The notes below the pieces were generated by a model. It was not told where the DNA came from. It was given only the letters and a program-made list of their open reading frames with translations, and searched no databases. Positions 1 through 11,700 of a stretch of 64,000 bases of DNA are shown in pieces. Within the stretch, counting starts at the first letter, position 1. The number at the start of each line of letters is the position of its first letter. Origin of the DNA: Amphimedon queenslandica (Eukaryota; Porifera; Demospongiae; Haplosclerida; Niphatidae); NCBI RefSeq assembly GCF_000090795.2, contig NW_003546243.1, positions 371,520 through 435,519 of the forward strand. Direction: 5' to 3'. The position numbers were made by a program, and so were the translations under genes.

Positions 1-295
1 CATTTTGAGATGTGACATAAGCTGTGCTGGAGCTAACTGTGCTGCAATTGCAATTCAGTTCATGGTTAGGCCTTTCACAGTTGTTTTGAAGATTTTGTAC
101 AAGCAACAGCAAGATGAAGACAAACAAAATTGCGAGTAACAGTATGACCAACATCTGAGAAACAAAAACCATTGCCTTCCATTTAAGTTTCTTCTTTAAC
201 TTAGTTGTATAATCTGATGGAGATTGTACATCAAATGACGTTTGATAGATACTTTCTTGATGATCAACATTATCTGGCTTCTCAGTCATTTCCAT
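1..295 (-). CDS. Partial paralogue: type II membrane protein, N-terminus only
   Basis: The N-terminal part of a gene running off the left edge. Reading leftwards from the ATG at 295 gives MEMTEKPDNVDHQESIYQTS, then a basic stretch with KLKKKLKWK, then a single hydrophobic segment of about 25 residues, then a short Cys/Ser/Thr-rich stretch. It aligns along its whole length with the N-terminus of the neighbouring gene at 626-1819 (shared YQT.FD, KLKKK.W.AM.FVSQ and S.VSSST motifs). The two are therefore a tandem duplicate pair on the same strand. With positive charges before the membrane helix and no signal peptide it should be a type II membrane protein. The outer domain lies outside the window; from the paralogue it is expected to be fibrinogen-like (inference). 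A second in-frame Met lies two codons downstream of the chosen start. Confidence 0.7.
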   Translation of the reverse strand, partial: MEMTEKPDNVDHQESIYQTSFDVQSPSDYTTKLKKKLKWKAMVFVSQMLVILLLAILFVFILLLLVQNLQNNCERPNHELNCNCSTVSSSTAYVTSQN

Positions 296-625
296 GTTCA
301 GTGCAAGCAAATTACACACCGTCAAATATTGGAGAATTATTATTTTATAAACCAAAAAGCAGCCTTTGAATGTAAGTCATAGCTCAAGGTTAATGAAATT
401 CATATAGATTTCCTTGTTCTCATTTCGGGTGGTCTATATGCTACTAAGCATTATTGGTAAAAATCAAAGTAATTAAAATTATTTATGGATTATAGTAATC
501 TGCATGTTAACAGTTTTTAAACTTGTTTTCAGCCTAACAACTATAATACGGCAATACAGCAATAATGGTGTATTAGAGAAAATATACATTATGCATACAT
601 AACAAGAATATAGTTAGCTTAATGC
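296..625. other. Intergenic spacer between the two tandem paralogues
   Basis: About 330 bases of AT-rich sequence between the start of the left partial gene and the stop of its paralogue. It must hold the promoter of the left gene and the 3' end of the right one. I see no ORF, RNA gene or clear motif in it. Confidence 0.5.
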
Positions 626-1819
626 CTACTTGACATACAGCTCATAAAAGTGTACAGGAGTATCTTCATTGTTGGTGCTTTCTTCAGAACAAATCCTCAG
701 CTCAATATAATCATTAGTCTTATTGCTACCATAGTCTCTATAAAACCATGGGAGACCAGGAGCAGAGCAGCAAGGGCCTTCAAGAGTGCCGCATCCTTGA
801 CCATCCCACAGTGGATCAGATGTGTACAAAATTTGAGTATAGTTTGGATTAGAGTTACCAGATTCACAAAAGTAGTGATTTCCAACAAAACTGGGCACTG
901 AAACAGTGCTTCCAGTGTTGCATGGACAATTATAAGTTTCATTAAAATAGCTATCTCCAAGTCCAGCCATTAGAGTCCAAACATGTTGACGAGGAGATCC
1001 ACGTGTGATGCTTATACCATCCATGTAATAAGAGTTGATATTAGTTTCTTTTGAAGCATTAAAACGTATGTGAAGTCCATCGGGTGATCCATACTGATAT
1101 CCTAATACTCTACCACATATTTGAGAATAATGAAGTCCATTTGATGGAAATTTAACTGATGCACAGCTACCTGACCCAAAATAGGCTGAACCTGAAAATG
1201 GTCTTCCGCAAACTCTAACACCTCCAGACTGATAAAACCTAAGTTCAGAAGGGCATTGCTCAAATGGATCGGACATATTAAGGTATGCCAGCCTTGTCCA
1301 TCCTTCTTCTAAACCGCAAAGTTCTTCCATATGACAATAGACATGGCGGTATCCATTACCATCAGGGCTTGCAAATAAGTATACACCTGATGAACTTTCA
1401 GGTAATATCTCTTGTACTTCTTTGCACGAGGTTGCTGAAAGTATTTTAATCTGATTTAGGGTTTTGTTAAATATCTTTGCATTGACATCACTACTGCTGG
1501 TGAGGCTTATGACATAGTTTAGAATTTCGTCAACCTTTTGTTGAATATCCTGATTTGGGGACATTGTGCTGGAGCTAGCTGTGCTGCTGTTTGAATTATT
1601 GTCCCTTTGAAAATTTTGCATAAACAGCATCAAGATAAAGATAAACAAAATTGCTTGTAGCATTATTATCAGCACCTGGGAAACAAAGAGCATTGCTGTC
1701 CATTTCTTTTTTAGCTTAGCCTTAGGTGAAGGTTGAATCGCATCAAATGGTGTTTGGTAGATATTTTGAGCTGCATTTTTAGTACTAGCTTGAAGGTCCA
1801 TGTATTCTGGCTGTTCCAT
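626..1819 (-). CDS. Type II membrane protein with fibrinogen-like C-terminal domain
   Basis: A single-exon protein of about 397 residues. The start chosen is the ATG giving MEQPEYMDLQAS; an upstream in-frame Met at 1879 adds 20 residues but is not shared with the left-hand paralogue. Order: about 40 cytoplasmic residues ending in KAKLKKKW, one membrane helix (about residues 41-70), an Asn/Ser/Thr-rich stalk, a short possible helical region (QQKVDEILNYVISL), then about 250 residues starting at SCKEVQEI. That last part has the Cys-rich fibrinogen-related pattern: VYCHMEELCG, EGWTRLAYL, CGRVLGYQYGSPD, SPRQHVWTLMAGL, CPC, VGNHYFCES, DPLWDGQGC, CCSAPGLPWF and ending in ELRIC. Such proteins are expanded in sponges and cnidarians and are usually taken as lectin-like surface recognition molecules. 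The family is recognised by pattern; the ligand is unknown. Confidence 0.75.
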   Translation of the reverse strand: MEQPEYMDLQASTKNAAQNIYQTPFDAIQPSPKAKLKKKWTAMLFVSQVLIIMLQAILFIFILMLFMQNFQRDNNSNSSTASSSTMSPNQDIQQKVDEILNYVISLTSSSDVNAKIFNKTLNQIKILSATSCKEVQEILPESSSGVYLFASPDGNGYRHVYCHMEELCGLEEGWTRLAYLNMSDPFEQCPSELRFYQSGGVRVCGRPFSGSAYFGSGSCASVKFPSNGLHYSQICGRVLGYQYGSPDGLHIRFNASKETNINSYYMDGISITRGSPRQHVWTLMAGLGDSYFNETYNCPCNTGSTVSVPSFVGNHYFCESGNSNPNYTQILYTSDPLWDGQGCGTLEGPCCSAPGLPWFYRDYGSNKTNDYIELRICSEESTNNEDTPVHFYELYVK

Positions 1820-2178
1820 GTCGCTCTGTTTAGTGAATACGACAATTGTATTGCACACTATCAATTTATACTGATGCAAAATTTGTAATCAAACATAAGG
1901 TAGTCAAACAAAAAATAGAGAATAAAAAATAAACACGACCATATTTGGATAATACCGATTTGTTGAAAACAGTTTATTTTGGCAGGTATCAAAAGTCATG
2001 ATTGCTTAAGAATATATTTTTTGTGTAAGAAAACAATAATAATGGTGTTTATACGTGCAATAAACATCATAATGATTATACAGTGAATCAGTGATCAGTA
2101 TCTAACACCCACGCAGTTTAGGCGTGGCTGGAAGGGTGGAGCTAAATTTGACAGCATCTTTAAAATTCAAAATAAGCA
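1820..2178. other. Divergent intergenic/promoter region
   Basis: This AT-rich spacer separates the start of the fibrinogen-like gene (-) from the start of the ankyrin gene (+), so it should hold both promoters. Near its right end a more GC-rich stretch (about 2107-2150, with ACCCACGC and GGCGTGGC) may be the core promoter of the plus-strand gene. No RNA gene or repeat is visible. Confidence 0.4.
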
Positions 2179-5100
2179 ATGTCCAACAGTTCTGAGTCCA
2201 TTTCTCTTTCCTCACAGGAAAACCAGCAGAGCCTGTATACTACCAGCACGGATCCATCCTCTACTGCTACTCCAGTTACTGATGACGACTGCAACATGCT
2301 GACATACGAGGACACCATTGGGTCATCGGGTGGAGCTACTCCGGTACCACGGATACAGCAGGGCTCAGGGTCGAATGGATCACAGAGTAATATAGATTCA
2401 AATGATATAGATGCTCTGTCAACTCCAAAGGATGGATCTTCCAGTGTAGATTGGAACAAAAGCGGTGGCAGCAGCAGGCGAGTTAGTGAAGGAGATGGAA
2501 GTCTTTGCTCTGCTAATGTTACCAGTCTCAGCAGTGGAGCAGGAGTCACTGAGGATGAAATGACATCGAGTGAAGAAGAAACAGAAGATGATAACGAAGG
2601 TACAAATTATACTGGTATTTTGTGATAGTATGATTCATTAAAGTAATCTTTATGACAACTAAATTTTAAAATTACTTAAATATCAGGTCTAAGCATCAAA
2701 GTCCCTGTACTATAGTACGCAAAAATGGCTAGAAGAGAATTCTCCATTTTTTATAACTTTTTCTGATACATATACATGTACTTATGTTGCGTAGAAAGTT
2801 TCAGGTGATTCTGATCAAAATTGGATTTTTAATGAATTTTTCAAGTTGCTCAAAAATCGAGTCAAAGTCCCTGTACTATAGTACATGGTCACGGGCCAAA
2901 TTTTGGCAAAAATGGCTAGAAAAGAATTTTCCATTTTTATGATTTTTTCTAATACATATACATGTGCTTATGTTGCGTAGAAAGTTTCAGGTGATTCCGA
3001 TCAAAATTGGATTTTTTACGAATTTTTCAAGTTGCTCAAAAATTGAGTCAAAGTCCCTGTACTATAGTACATGGTCACGGGCCAAATTTTGGCAAAAAGG
3101 GCTAGGAAAGAATTTTCCATTTTTATGATTTTTTTCTGATACATATACATGTACTTATGTTGTGTATCAAGTTTGAGCTGATTCCGATCAAAATTGGATT
3201 TTTTACAAATTTTTCAAGGTGCTCCAAAATCGAGCCAAAGTCCCTGTACTATAGTACATGGTCACAGGCCAAATTTTGAAAAAAATGGCTAAAAAAGAAT
3301 TTCCCATTTTTATGATATTTTCTGATACATATACATGTACTTATGTTGCGTAGAAAGTTTCAGGTGATTCCAATCAAAGTTGGATTTTTTACGAATTTTT
3401 TAAGTTGCTCAAAAATTGGGCTGAAGTCTCTGTACTAGGGTATTTAGGGGAAAATGATGAGAATTCTTCATTTTATTAATAAACACATTTTCAAGCATAC
3501 TGTACATGTCTACGTATGCTTTCATGTGATTCTTGTTGTCCTACAGACTACTCATCATCATGCAGCAACAGCACAGCAGTTCCAAGGAGGCACACTACTG
3601 CTCATGAACCCAGTGCAATCAAACCAGCAGCAGCCTTTATAACTGAGCCTCCTCTTGAGGGACAGGACTCGCTACAACTCTTAGATCAACAGGTTCTTTG
3701 CCAAAGAGTTGAGAATGGAGACATTGATGCAGTCAAGCACAATCTAATTCAGAGCGGATTTAAAATAGAATCATCATGTGACCAGTACAAGAGGACATTG
3801 CTTCATATAGCATCCTCTCTTGGTCATTTGGAGATTGTCAAGTTCTTACTAATGTCTGGCAGCCCTGTTGATGTGAGTTCAGTGAAGGGACAGACTCCTC
3901 TAATGGAGGCTTGCATTGGAGGCCATCATAAGATAGTCCAATTACTGATACCTGAAGTGGGGGACCTGGATCATGTTGATGAGGAGGGAAGGTCTGCTGC
4001 CCACTATTGTGCACTTCATGGTGAAGTAAAGTGTCTGAGCGTATTATGCGATCATGGTATGTAGTCTAAACTATAATAGCAGGAACAATTAGCACTGTAG
4101 TTATTTTTAAATCCTACACTATGCAGGTATTGATATTTGTCTGGAGGACACCATGAACAGGAATTGTGTTCATTATGCTGCCATGAAGAATCACTCTGGT
4201 GTCATTCAGTGTCTAATGGAGAGAGGAGCCGAACTAGAGACAGTAGATAATAAAGGACAGACCCCAGCACATTACGCAGTCAAATACAATAGTTTGGCCT
4301 GCTTGGAGATGCTATTGCACAGTGCAGTTGATGTTACCCAAGGTAATGTAGCAATGAAATGAATCAATGTGCATGTACATCTATGTGTAGGTGATATTAG
4401 TGGGACTAAACCAGCTCATGTTGCTGCTTACTATGATAGACTGGACTGTCTGAAATTACTACTGAGGAAAGGAAAAGTCAAATGCTCTGACACTGATCAC
4501 AAAGGAAGGAATGCACTACACAAGGTGCTTAACTGATGATTGACAGTTCACTTAAATGTTATTCCTTATCCTAGGCAGCTCAAGGGAATGCCACTAATTG
4601 CCTCCATTGGATGCTAAGCACTGGAAGAATGGACCCTACTTCACTTGATTGTAAATTTATAATTAGTTCTCACTGCATGATAGATTATGTTGTGCACTTT
4701 AGTTGCAGGTAACTCAGGACTCCATTACTCTGCAATGGAAGGACAATCGGAAGCATATCACTGCCTATTGAGACATGATGCTGATGAGTCTTGGTTGAAT
4801 AATGAAGGGCTCACTCCTATTGACTTGGCAAGGAGACATGGGAAGTCATTGCATATCATGAAAGCAAGTTAGGATCAATTGCACTTACTATTACTATTAC
4901 TGTTAAGAAAGAATTGTATGGTACATAATTATATCATATGGGAATTTTTTTCCATTCTTTAATTTTCACAGAATCCGTGACAATCAAAAACCAATTGGTT
5001 CCATTGTCACTATATATGCATGTGTACATGTAAATCCAGGACTTTGGCCTGATTTTTAAGCAAGTTTAAAAATATTTTGCTAAAATCCCTGTACTGTGGA

Positions 5101-5530
5101 CTTTGGCCCTGTACTATAGGGTTGAATAATGAAAGGCTGTGGCAAGAAGACATAGGAAGCCATTGCATATGATTGTATGATGCATAGTTACATTCTGTAT
5201 ATTGTTTGTAGTCGATGGAATGATAAAGTGCCCATTGTGCGACAAGGAGGAGAGTTTCAAAGAGAAGCCATACCAAACGCAAGTCAAGAAAAAGATTGAG
5301 GCAGAACATACGACTCTATTCACTGCTAATAAGCTTAGTATTAAGTATGAATACATGTATAATGTGTATGATGAGATACATGGCGTTATGATTGTTTGTC
5401 TTGTAGTAAAAAGAAACAAAGACAACAGAGATCAGCTCATTCAAAGACTTTAGAATTAAGTGGACCTTCAACTTCTCCAACTCCAAGACATTTACTGGCA
5501 GCAAAATATTATGGACCTCCTTATAAATAA
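2179..5530 (+). CDS. Ankyrin-repeat protein, eight exons
   Basis: Exons fitted by splice sites and phase: 2179-2599, 3547-4056, 4127-4342, 4391-4524, 4575-4650, 4709-4867, 5212-5344, 5407-5530; together 590 residues. The first exon is acidic and Ser/Thr-rich with no fold I recognise (TSSEEETEDD). Exons 2-6 encode about seven or eight ankyrin repeats, with typical TLLHIASSLGHLEIVKFLL, GQTPLMEACIGGH, GRSAAHYCALHG, GQTPAHYAVKYN, KPAHVAAYYDRLDCLKLLL and GLTPIDLARRHG. Exons 7-8 give a CPLC motif, a basic stretch (KKKQRQQRSAHSK) and end in GPPYK. The boundary after 4867 is the least certain: without that splice the protein ends at a stop at 4870-4872. The exon at 4709 could instead begin at 4703 with a TTTAG acceptor. 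Ankyrin repeats bind proteins; the partner cannot be told. I cannot assign a vertebrate orthologue. Confidence 0.75.
2690..3440 (+). repeat. Tandem ~187-bp repeat array in intron 1 of the ankyrin gene
   Basis: The element start GTCCCTGTACTATAGTAC recurs at about 2700, 2867, 3053, 3240 and (degenerate) 3426, so the periods are about 166, 186, 187 and 186. The first unit lacks about 20 bp that contain the phrase GGTCACGGGCCAAATTTTGG. Each unit runs: palindromic core TGTACTATAGTACA, AAATGGCTAGAAAAGAATT, TTTTTTCTGATACATATACA, TGTTGCGTAGAAAGTTT, GATCAAAATTGGATTTTT, AAGTTGCTCAAAAAT. The same unit recurs in introns of six other genes in this window. Confidence 0.9.
5038..5180 (-). repeat. Repeat fragment joined to a degenerate copy of ankyrin exon sequence
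   Basis: Within the last-but-one intron of the ankyrin gene, 5038-5120 carries a broken piece of the 187-bp repeat in reverse orientation (GGACTTTGGCCTGATTTTT, then CCTGTACTATAGG). Directly after it, 5121-5180 is a diverged copy of the upstream exon at about 4793-4862: both contain GTTGAATAATGAA and then GGCAAG.AGACAT.GGAAG, with about 15 bp missing from the intronic copy. Confidence 0.75.
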
Positions 5531-5758
5531 TTGACATGTATCAACGATAATCAATTATTGTTCTGTAACAACACTAATTATTATAACTCTTTGAATTATC
5601 TTCTTTTTTGGCAAAAGACTACTCAGTATTTTCATTAATAATAAAATTATTTTCAAAAACTATTCCTAAAACAAAATCTTTCTATGATAATTAGCTAACA
5701 AAAATCTATCAAGAAATCAACAATAATAATTATCAATAATAGTCAATTATTATTATAA

Positions 5759-8700
5759 TCAGTACATCCTGCGACCAGCAGAATGAGGATGACTAGGAAC
5801 TACGTCATGAGACAGTGGGCTATTTTCTCTAGCAGTACTACTGATACTAGGTCTCTGATCGTACTCAGGACCACTTGTTTTTGAAGAAGTAGCAGATAAA
5901 AGCCTTAGCTCAGTTCCAGTGTAATTTATCTCATCTGTATTGGATTGATTAGAATAAATCTCGTAGTTAATAAAAGCAGGCTTGACTCGTACCCTATTTG
6001 TAGGGGATATGTTACGTTTGCTAAAATGATGGCAGACGCAGGCTCCAATGAGACCCACTATTAGACCAATGATGACGATGAACCCCAATAAGCTCATCAC
6101 TATAGCAAGTATGAGTACTGGAGATGATGGCTCTGTTGCTTCTGTTGGCAACGGTGGAATGGGGTAATCAGGATCTTGTACAACAGAGACGAGGCGGAGT
6201 GCTTGATTGTTGAATGTGAATGAGAGCGAAGAGAGAGAGCCAATATTACTATTAAAATCATGAAGTGCACGAAGGTCTGTGCTAGTAACAAAGAGCCCAG
6301 CTCTGATGCTTCCCTCTCTCACAGTTCCATTGTACACAAATACAGAGGAAGAAGAGGCTTGAACGCGAGCTGTCAGCTCTTGAATAAATTCTGCTTCCCT
6401 TCCAGTCACTAGCGAGTACTCATTACTGTATGTTATGATGTATCTCGTGAGGGGATAGTCATGGACAGTAATGACTCTACTGTCAAGTGATGGAGGCAGC
6501 TCTTCAGAAGGAGACTGAGGGTCTGTGCTAGTCATGAACCGGATTACATAAGAGCCAGCAGAGTGTATGTGGATGCCTGAAAATGTAGCAACTCCATTAG
6601 TGATTCTAGCATTAGGAAGGACCTGCTCCACTGTCCCTTTTGTTTGTGAAACAATTGATGCAGACATGAGCCAATCTCTTCCCCTCCATCCTAGGTTCAT
6701 AGCTACAGTATTAATGCTTAAATCAAGTACCTGAACACTGACATTGTGTGGTAGTGGGAATGTAGTGTTAGCTATAGAAGGAGGCTGTGTGGCTACATTG
6801 AGATAAAGGCTTCTCCTTCCAATAAATATTGAGCTACTGCTGGTCGCTGTGTAGCTGACAATTGATGGATAAGTTATATTAAATCCAATCTCATAGCTAC
6901 CTTGATGACTGAATATGAGGTCGTTGAAAAAAGCCTGACCATTGCCTATCGAAGAGGAATTATTAATCAAAAATGTAACTGAGTTTGGAGACACAATGAA
7001 TGCAGTTAGTATCCATGGGAATGAAGCTACACCCAGAGTAGGGATAATACTCCCAGATGTATCATACATTACAACTTCAATAGTTTCCAATGGAACACCT
7101 TCAGTGCCGCGGGTTGGCAATGAGACTACTGCTAATCTGTTTGGGATGAGTAATGTCACACTTTGGCTGGTATTTTCTTTCATTTGCTCCTCCTCAAGTT
7201 GCTTCTCAGCAAATGTCGTGAGATTAGCAGTCCCTGGGTCACCAGGTTGTGGTCCTCCTGTCCCGTTGGTAGCTCTACTCCCACCGGTAGGATCAACAAC
7301 TATTGGAATCGGCTCTGTCACATCTGCACTATAAATAGTAATACCAAGGCTCTTTGATAGCTGTCCTGTCTGTACAGAAATACCAACTGACTCTGATATG
7401 CTAAGTAAAGAGTTATAAGTCATATTGTCATTGGGTGTGGGACCAGCACTCGTGACATTAACAGTCTCATTAGATGGAGGATTCCCTATCTCTATATTAA
7501 TCAGTGTCCCAGTACCTGTTTGTCTCTTCTTGCGTGTACCACTTTCAGAAACAACGTTAACAATACGTATTCTACTCTGTGGTATGTTAAAGAGGAGTCT
7601 TAAGTTTCGTACCAGGTTCTCTTCAAAGAACTCATCCACAGTGAGGGGTGGTGTATGAAGGCCTAGCTGCATGACCATTGTAGTGATAACAGTGACTGGT
7701 GAATCACCTTTTACTACTATGTATAACTTCTTCTCTCCACTATCATAATAATTACTACCGGAAGGATCAGTTTGACTAGGTATAAAACTGCTTCCCCGTC
7801 CACTGTAACGAAGGTTACCATTCAACATGTAGCCATTGGTTGGGATCATGTAATTATTTCTAACGTACACGTCAAGTCTCTGAGGATTATTGTATATATA
7901 AGCAATGAGGAGGGACTGTGAGTCTGATGCATTGAGAAGAATGAAGTTTGTTTTCTGTGGATTAGTGCTGGTCAGTCCAATAGTGTAGTTGATCCCAGTG
8001 GACACTATTGCATAAAATGTTGATATCCTTTCTTGACAGGTATAGCCGCCACACCAGCCTTGATCCTGAGGGCCGTTAATGAGATCGATGTATCCAGAAG
8101 AACCTACACCAACAGGAGAGAGCCGACGTACCTCAGTATCAGCATCAAGGCTCTCAATGACTAACATCATGTGATCAATACCGGCACACAGGTAGCCATT
8201 CCAATCTGAGTGCCATTGACAGTCCCCATCATTACCACGGTATATTCCTTTTTTAGGGTATAGGACATCAGGATCTATTTTATTACCACTTGCTAGGCCG
8301 AGCATTGCATATGGGATCCTGTAATCACCTAAACCCCGTCTACTGTCCCCATCCCATTCATATTCCGACTTTGAGATGACAGAGCTCAAACCTTGCCTTC
8401 CAAGGAAGACCCCATCAGTGTCTCTTATTAGAATCTTTTTCAAACCGTCACAGTCCATATCGACACAGTCTGATGGATTAACGCTGCCAAGTTGTGGCTT
8501 GTGAATGTACAGTTTTGAAGCATTGGATCCAGAGTAAAATAAAGTTCCCTTGAGCGACAAAGGATGTTGACAATCTTCAGATAATTGTTGAGTTATGATG
8601 GCTGCCTCAGTCCTTCCACCACAGCGAGTGGAAAAGTTATAAAACAGTACATTGATCAGTTGAGTGTGTCCATTGATTGCTGGATACGTAGAAATACTCT

Positions 8701-11700
8701 TCCATGCAAACTTGGGAAAATGTCCTTGATCCGATACAAATGAAGGGATTATGACTCCTACATGTGCCCCAGTGGCCGACTGTATACCAGAGTGTGAAGT
8801 ATGGTGATAAGCAATGATTGGCTTGTGGCTATACTCTGTACAATTGACATGGTCAAATGTAGATATTATACAAGTGTCCCTTATGGTTACGCTTTTATTG
8901 CTAACTTGATGAGAGAGTGAAGCTGGGCCCATTACTACAGCAAACACGGCAGCATAGTTATTGATAAGGAGAGACTCTGATATGAGTAGTCCGGAGAGAG
9001 AGTAGGAGAAGAAGCCATAATGATAACAACTGTAGACTTTGAACTTGTAAAAAGCAGAGCAGTGACTCTGACCATCCTCATATCCCATGTGTATGCCATG
9101 AAGTGTAGAGTGAGCCACATTGTCTCTCCATATTAGGGCAGTGTCACATTTCTCTCCGTTGGTGTGATAGCCTGCCTTTGCACCCCCTGCTGCTGCATTG
9201 CCAATAAGAACGATATCACTTGCTTTTGATAACTCATAATTTGCCGTCCATTCAGGATTGAATGGCTCATTGGGTACCCTATAAGTACCAGGGAATGCTG
9301 CCACCACTGCTAGATTGTTAATAATCTCATGACCAGATCCTGATACATAGAGGGATGGGCCTACAGTTCTATGCAGTACATTGTTAGAAATGGTCATGTC
9401 ATGAGTATCAATTACTCCAATGCCGGTGCTGTAGTCTTTATGAAAACTGCAGTTCTTCACATAAGAGCCATCATTTACTACAGGGCCAATACCTAGAAAC
9501 GCTAGGGAATATCTAGGATCATATTCATCGTAGAATCCTTCCTGGCCACAGCCTTTAAACTCAACGCCGGATATCTTAGCAGACCCAATGAACTGCTGTC
9601 CTAGTGTACTATTGAAATAGCCACTGACCAGCACACGACAGCCATATGACTCCACATCTGATGTGTGTTGACTGGAGTTAGGATGGACCCCAAATATCTT
9701 TATGTTACGAGACAACAGGCCTACTTCAGCACTGCATGCATGTGGACACTCGCCATTACCTGTACTACTGCCCCCAATGTGATCATAAGCTAACAGAGGA
9801 TCTATTGTAACCGTCAGCCTGTCATTACTGATGCTTGTGATTGTCAGCTCTTCAGCTTGAGTTGCTTCAAAAGATGTCGAAGCTATCACAATCTCATCTC
9901 CAGGCAGCCAATCTACCGGTGTCTTTAAGACCAGTGTCCTATCTCCAGCTCTTGCCTCCTTTGCTAGATGTGTCCACAGTATGAGACGCTCTTGTCCATG
10001 GAGTCCAAGGTATCCAAAGACCCCAAAAGCCTTAGCACCAAGAACTGGTCCGAAATTAGGTAGACGATACTCAGGGGATGAGAGGGTCCCGTGGAGTATT
10101 ATAACGAGCTGATGCATGAATGGCGAGTCCTCAGATCCAGCGACTAACTGCCCACCATCAATCAGTATCAGATTAGTCTCTAGGACATGGTCCATGTCAT
10201 CCATAAACTCTAACCCACCACACACACTGAGCCTGTTGATAAAAGGAAGGGGCACATCTACCAGCACATAAAGACTGCATGGTATGTACACATCAGAGCC
10301 ATTCAATGGCAGGGCCCCGTTAGGCCATATTGAACTATTAGACCAAGCATAGGTGGTGTTTGGACGACCCATAGTGATGTTAATGGGAGGCGGTGGAGTG
10401 GGCACTATACAGTTTTCATAGAAACAGTGATAGGACGAGAAGGTGACCTTTACGTCAGACAAACAGAATGGGTTAGAGCCATTAACGTAATAGGTGAGTA
10501 ATGTCTCATTCTCTTCAGTATACCAGTCACCTAACACTGATACGCCAGGGGCTGGGAGGGCCGGACTCACGGTCCTCATTTCATTGTTTATGTTTGCAAT
10601 ATCAACACTTTGACTAAAATTATGTTCGATCCACAAGTAATCAGAATAATTGAGTGCAGAGTACAAAGAAGCATACGATAAATTAGTGAAGCGCTCTCCG
10701 CCAGCCCATGCAAGCTTATATGTGACTTTGGTGGGTAGGATTGCCATATGACCAGGACCAAATACTAGCCTTTTCTTAACAAAACCTAACGTAATCCTAC
10801 CATATGGACTAGTGAGGTTCATATCCCTGTACTTGAGTGAAGATGGTCTTGGATTTATCAATGCAAACCTCACAAAGTTAACAGTTTGATCACAGACTGA
10901 TCCAGGGACTAGCCCAAACGATGAATTTGGATGATTTTGACAATGATTCAAGGGTAAGGCGTTTGAGGTAGGGAGTAGAGCCCCACCACGGATACCAGTC
11001 AGGGTCCCGTCCATATCACGGAACAACTGCTCATGCTCCCACTTCCAAAAGGCAACGTTGGGACTAGAGTCAAAAATGAGTTTCTCAAAACGAGTCTCAA
11101 AGCCTCCCTGCTTGTTCCTGCAGTGAGAGCAAGCCCTCAGGGCATAGCAACCACTCTCATTGAAATTAACAAAGGTGACGTTTGATACCGTCAGATAATT
11201 AGAGGATGGAGTCTTAATACCGGCACCAGTACAGACCTCAACTCCATTAACAAGTCCAGCATGATCTATATCCCTCAGTTGAGAGTGAGCGATGATTAAA
11301 ACATCTTCTATGAGAGCCCCATTCTTGCCCCAAGCAGACTCAACGTGAGTATATTCAACGCCTGCAATTGTATTGTCTAGCATTACACTGTGCTTTAACT
11401 GGACAGCACCGACTTCAGAAAACTCTACACCACGGACGTTACGCCAGGCCAGAAACTCTTCAAAAACAGCAGGAGTGACGTCTCTACAGGTGCTGGCTCT
11501 TACTGGATAATAACTAGGGAATATCCAAATGCCATACCAGCCAAATGAATGAGCTGTGTTGTTATAGAACGGTCCCATTGGTCCATGGACAGGCTCTACA
11601 CTTGTAGTAAAGGATGGCCCTGTTGGATTCGGTGGTAGTCGATACCAGAAACCAAAATGAGTTCCACCAGCAGCAGCGTTGTGACGGAAAGTATTGTTAG

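Noticed and set aside
2160-2549. Long minus-strand frame over ankyrin exon 1
   Set aside because: It is the mirror of a Ser-rich coding exon; no splice partners or recognisable motif.
6942-7334. Plus-strand frame opposite fibrocystin-L
   Set aside because: It is antisense to a conserved coding exon and has no domain pattern.
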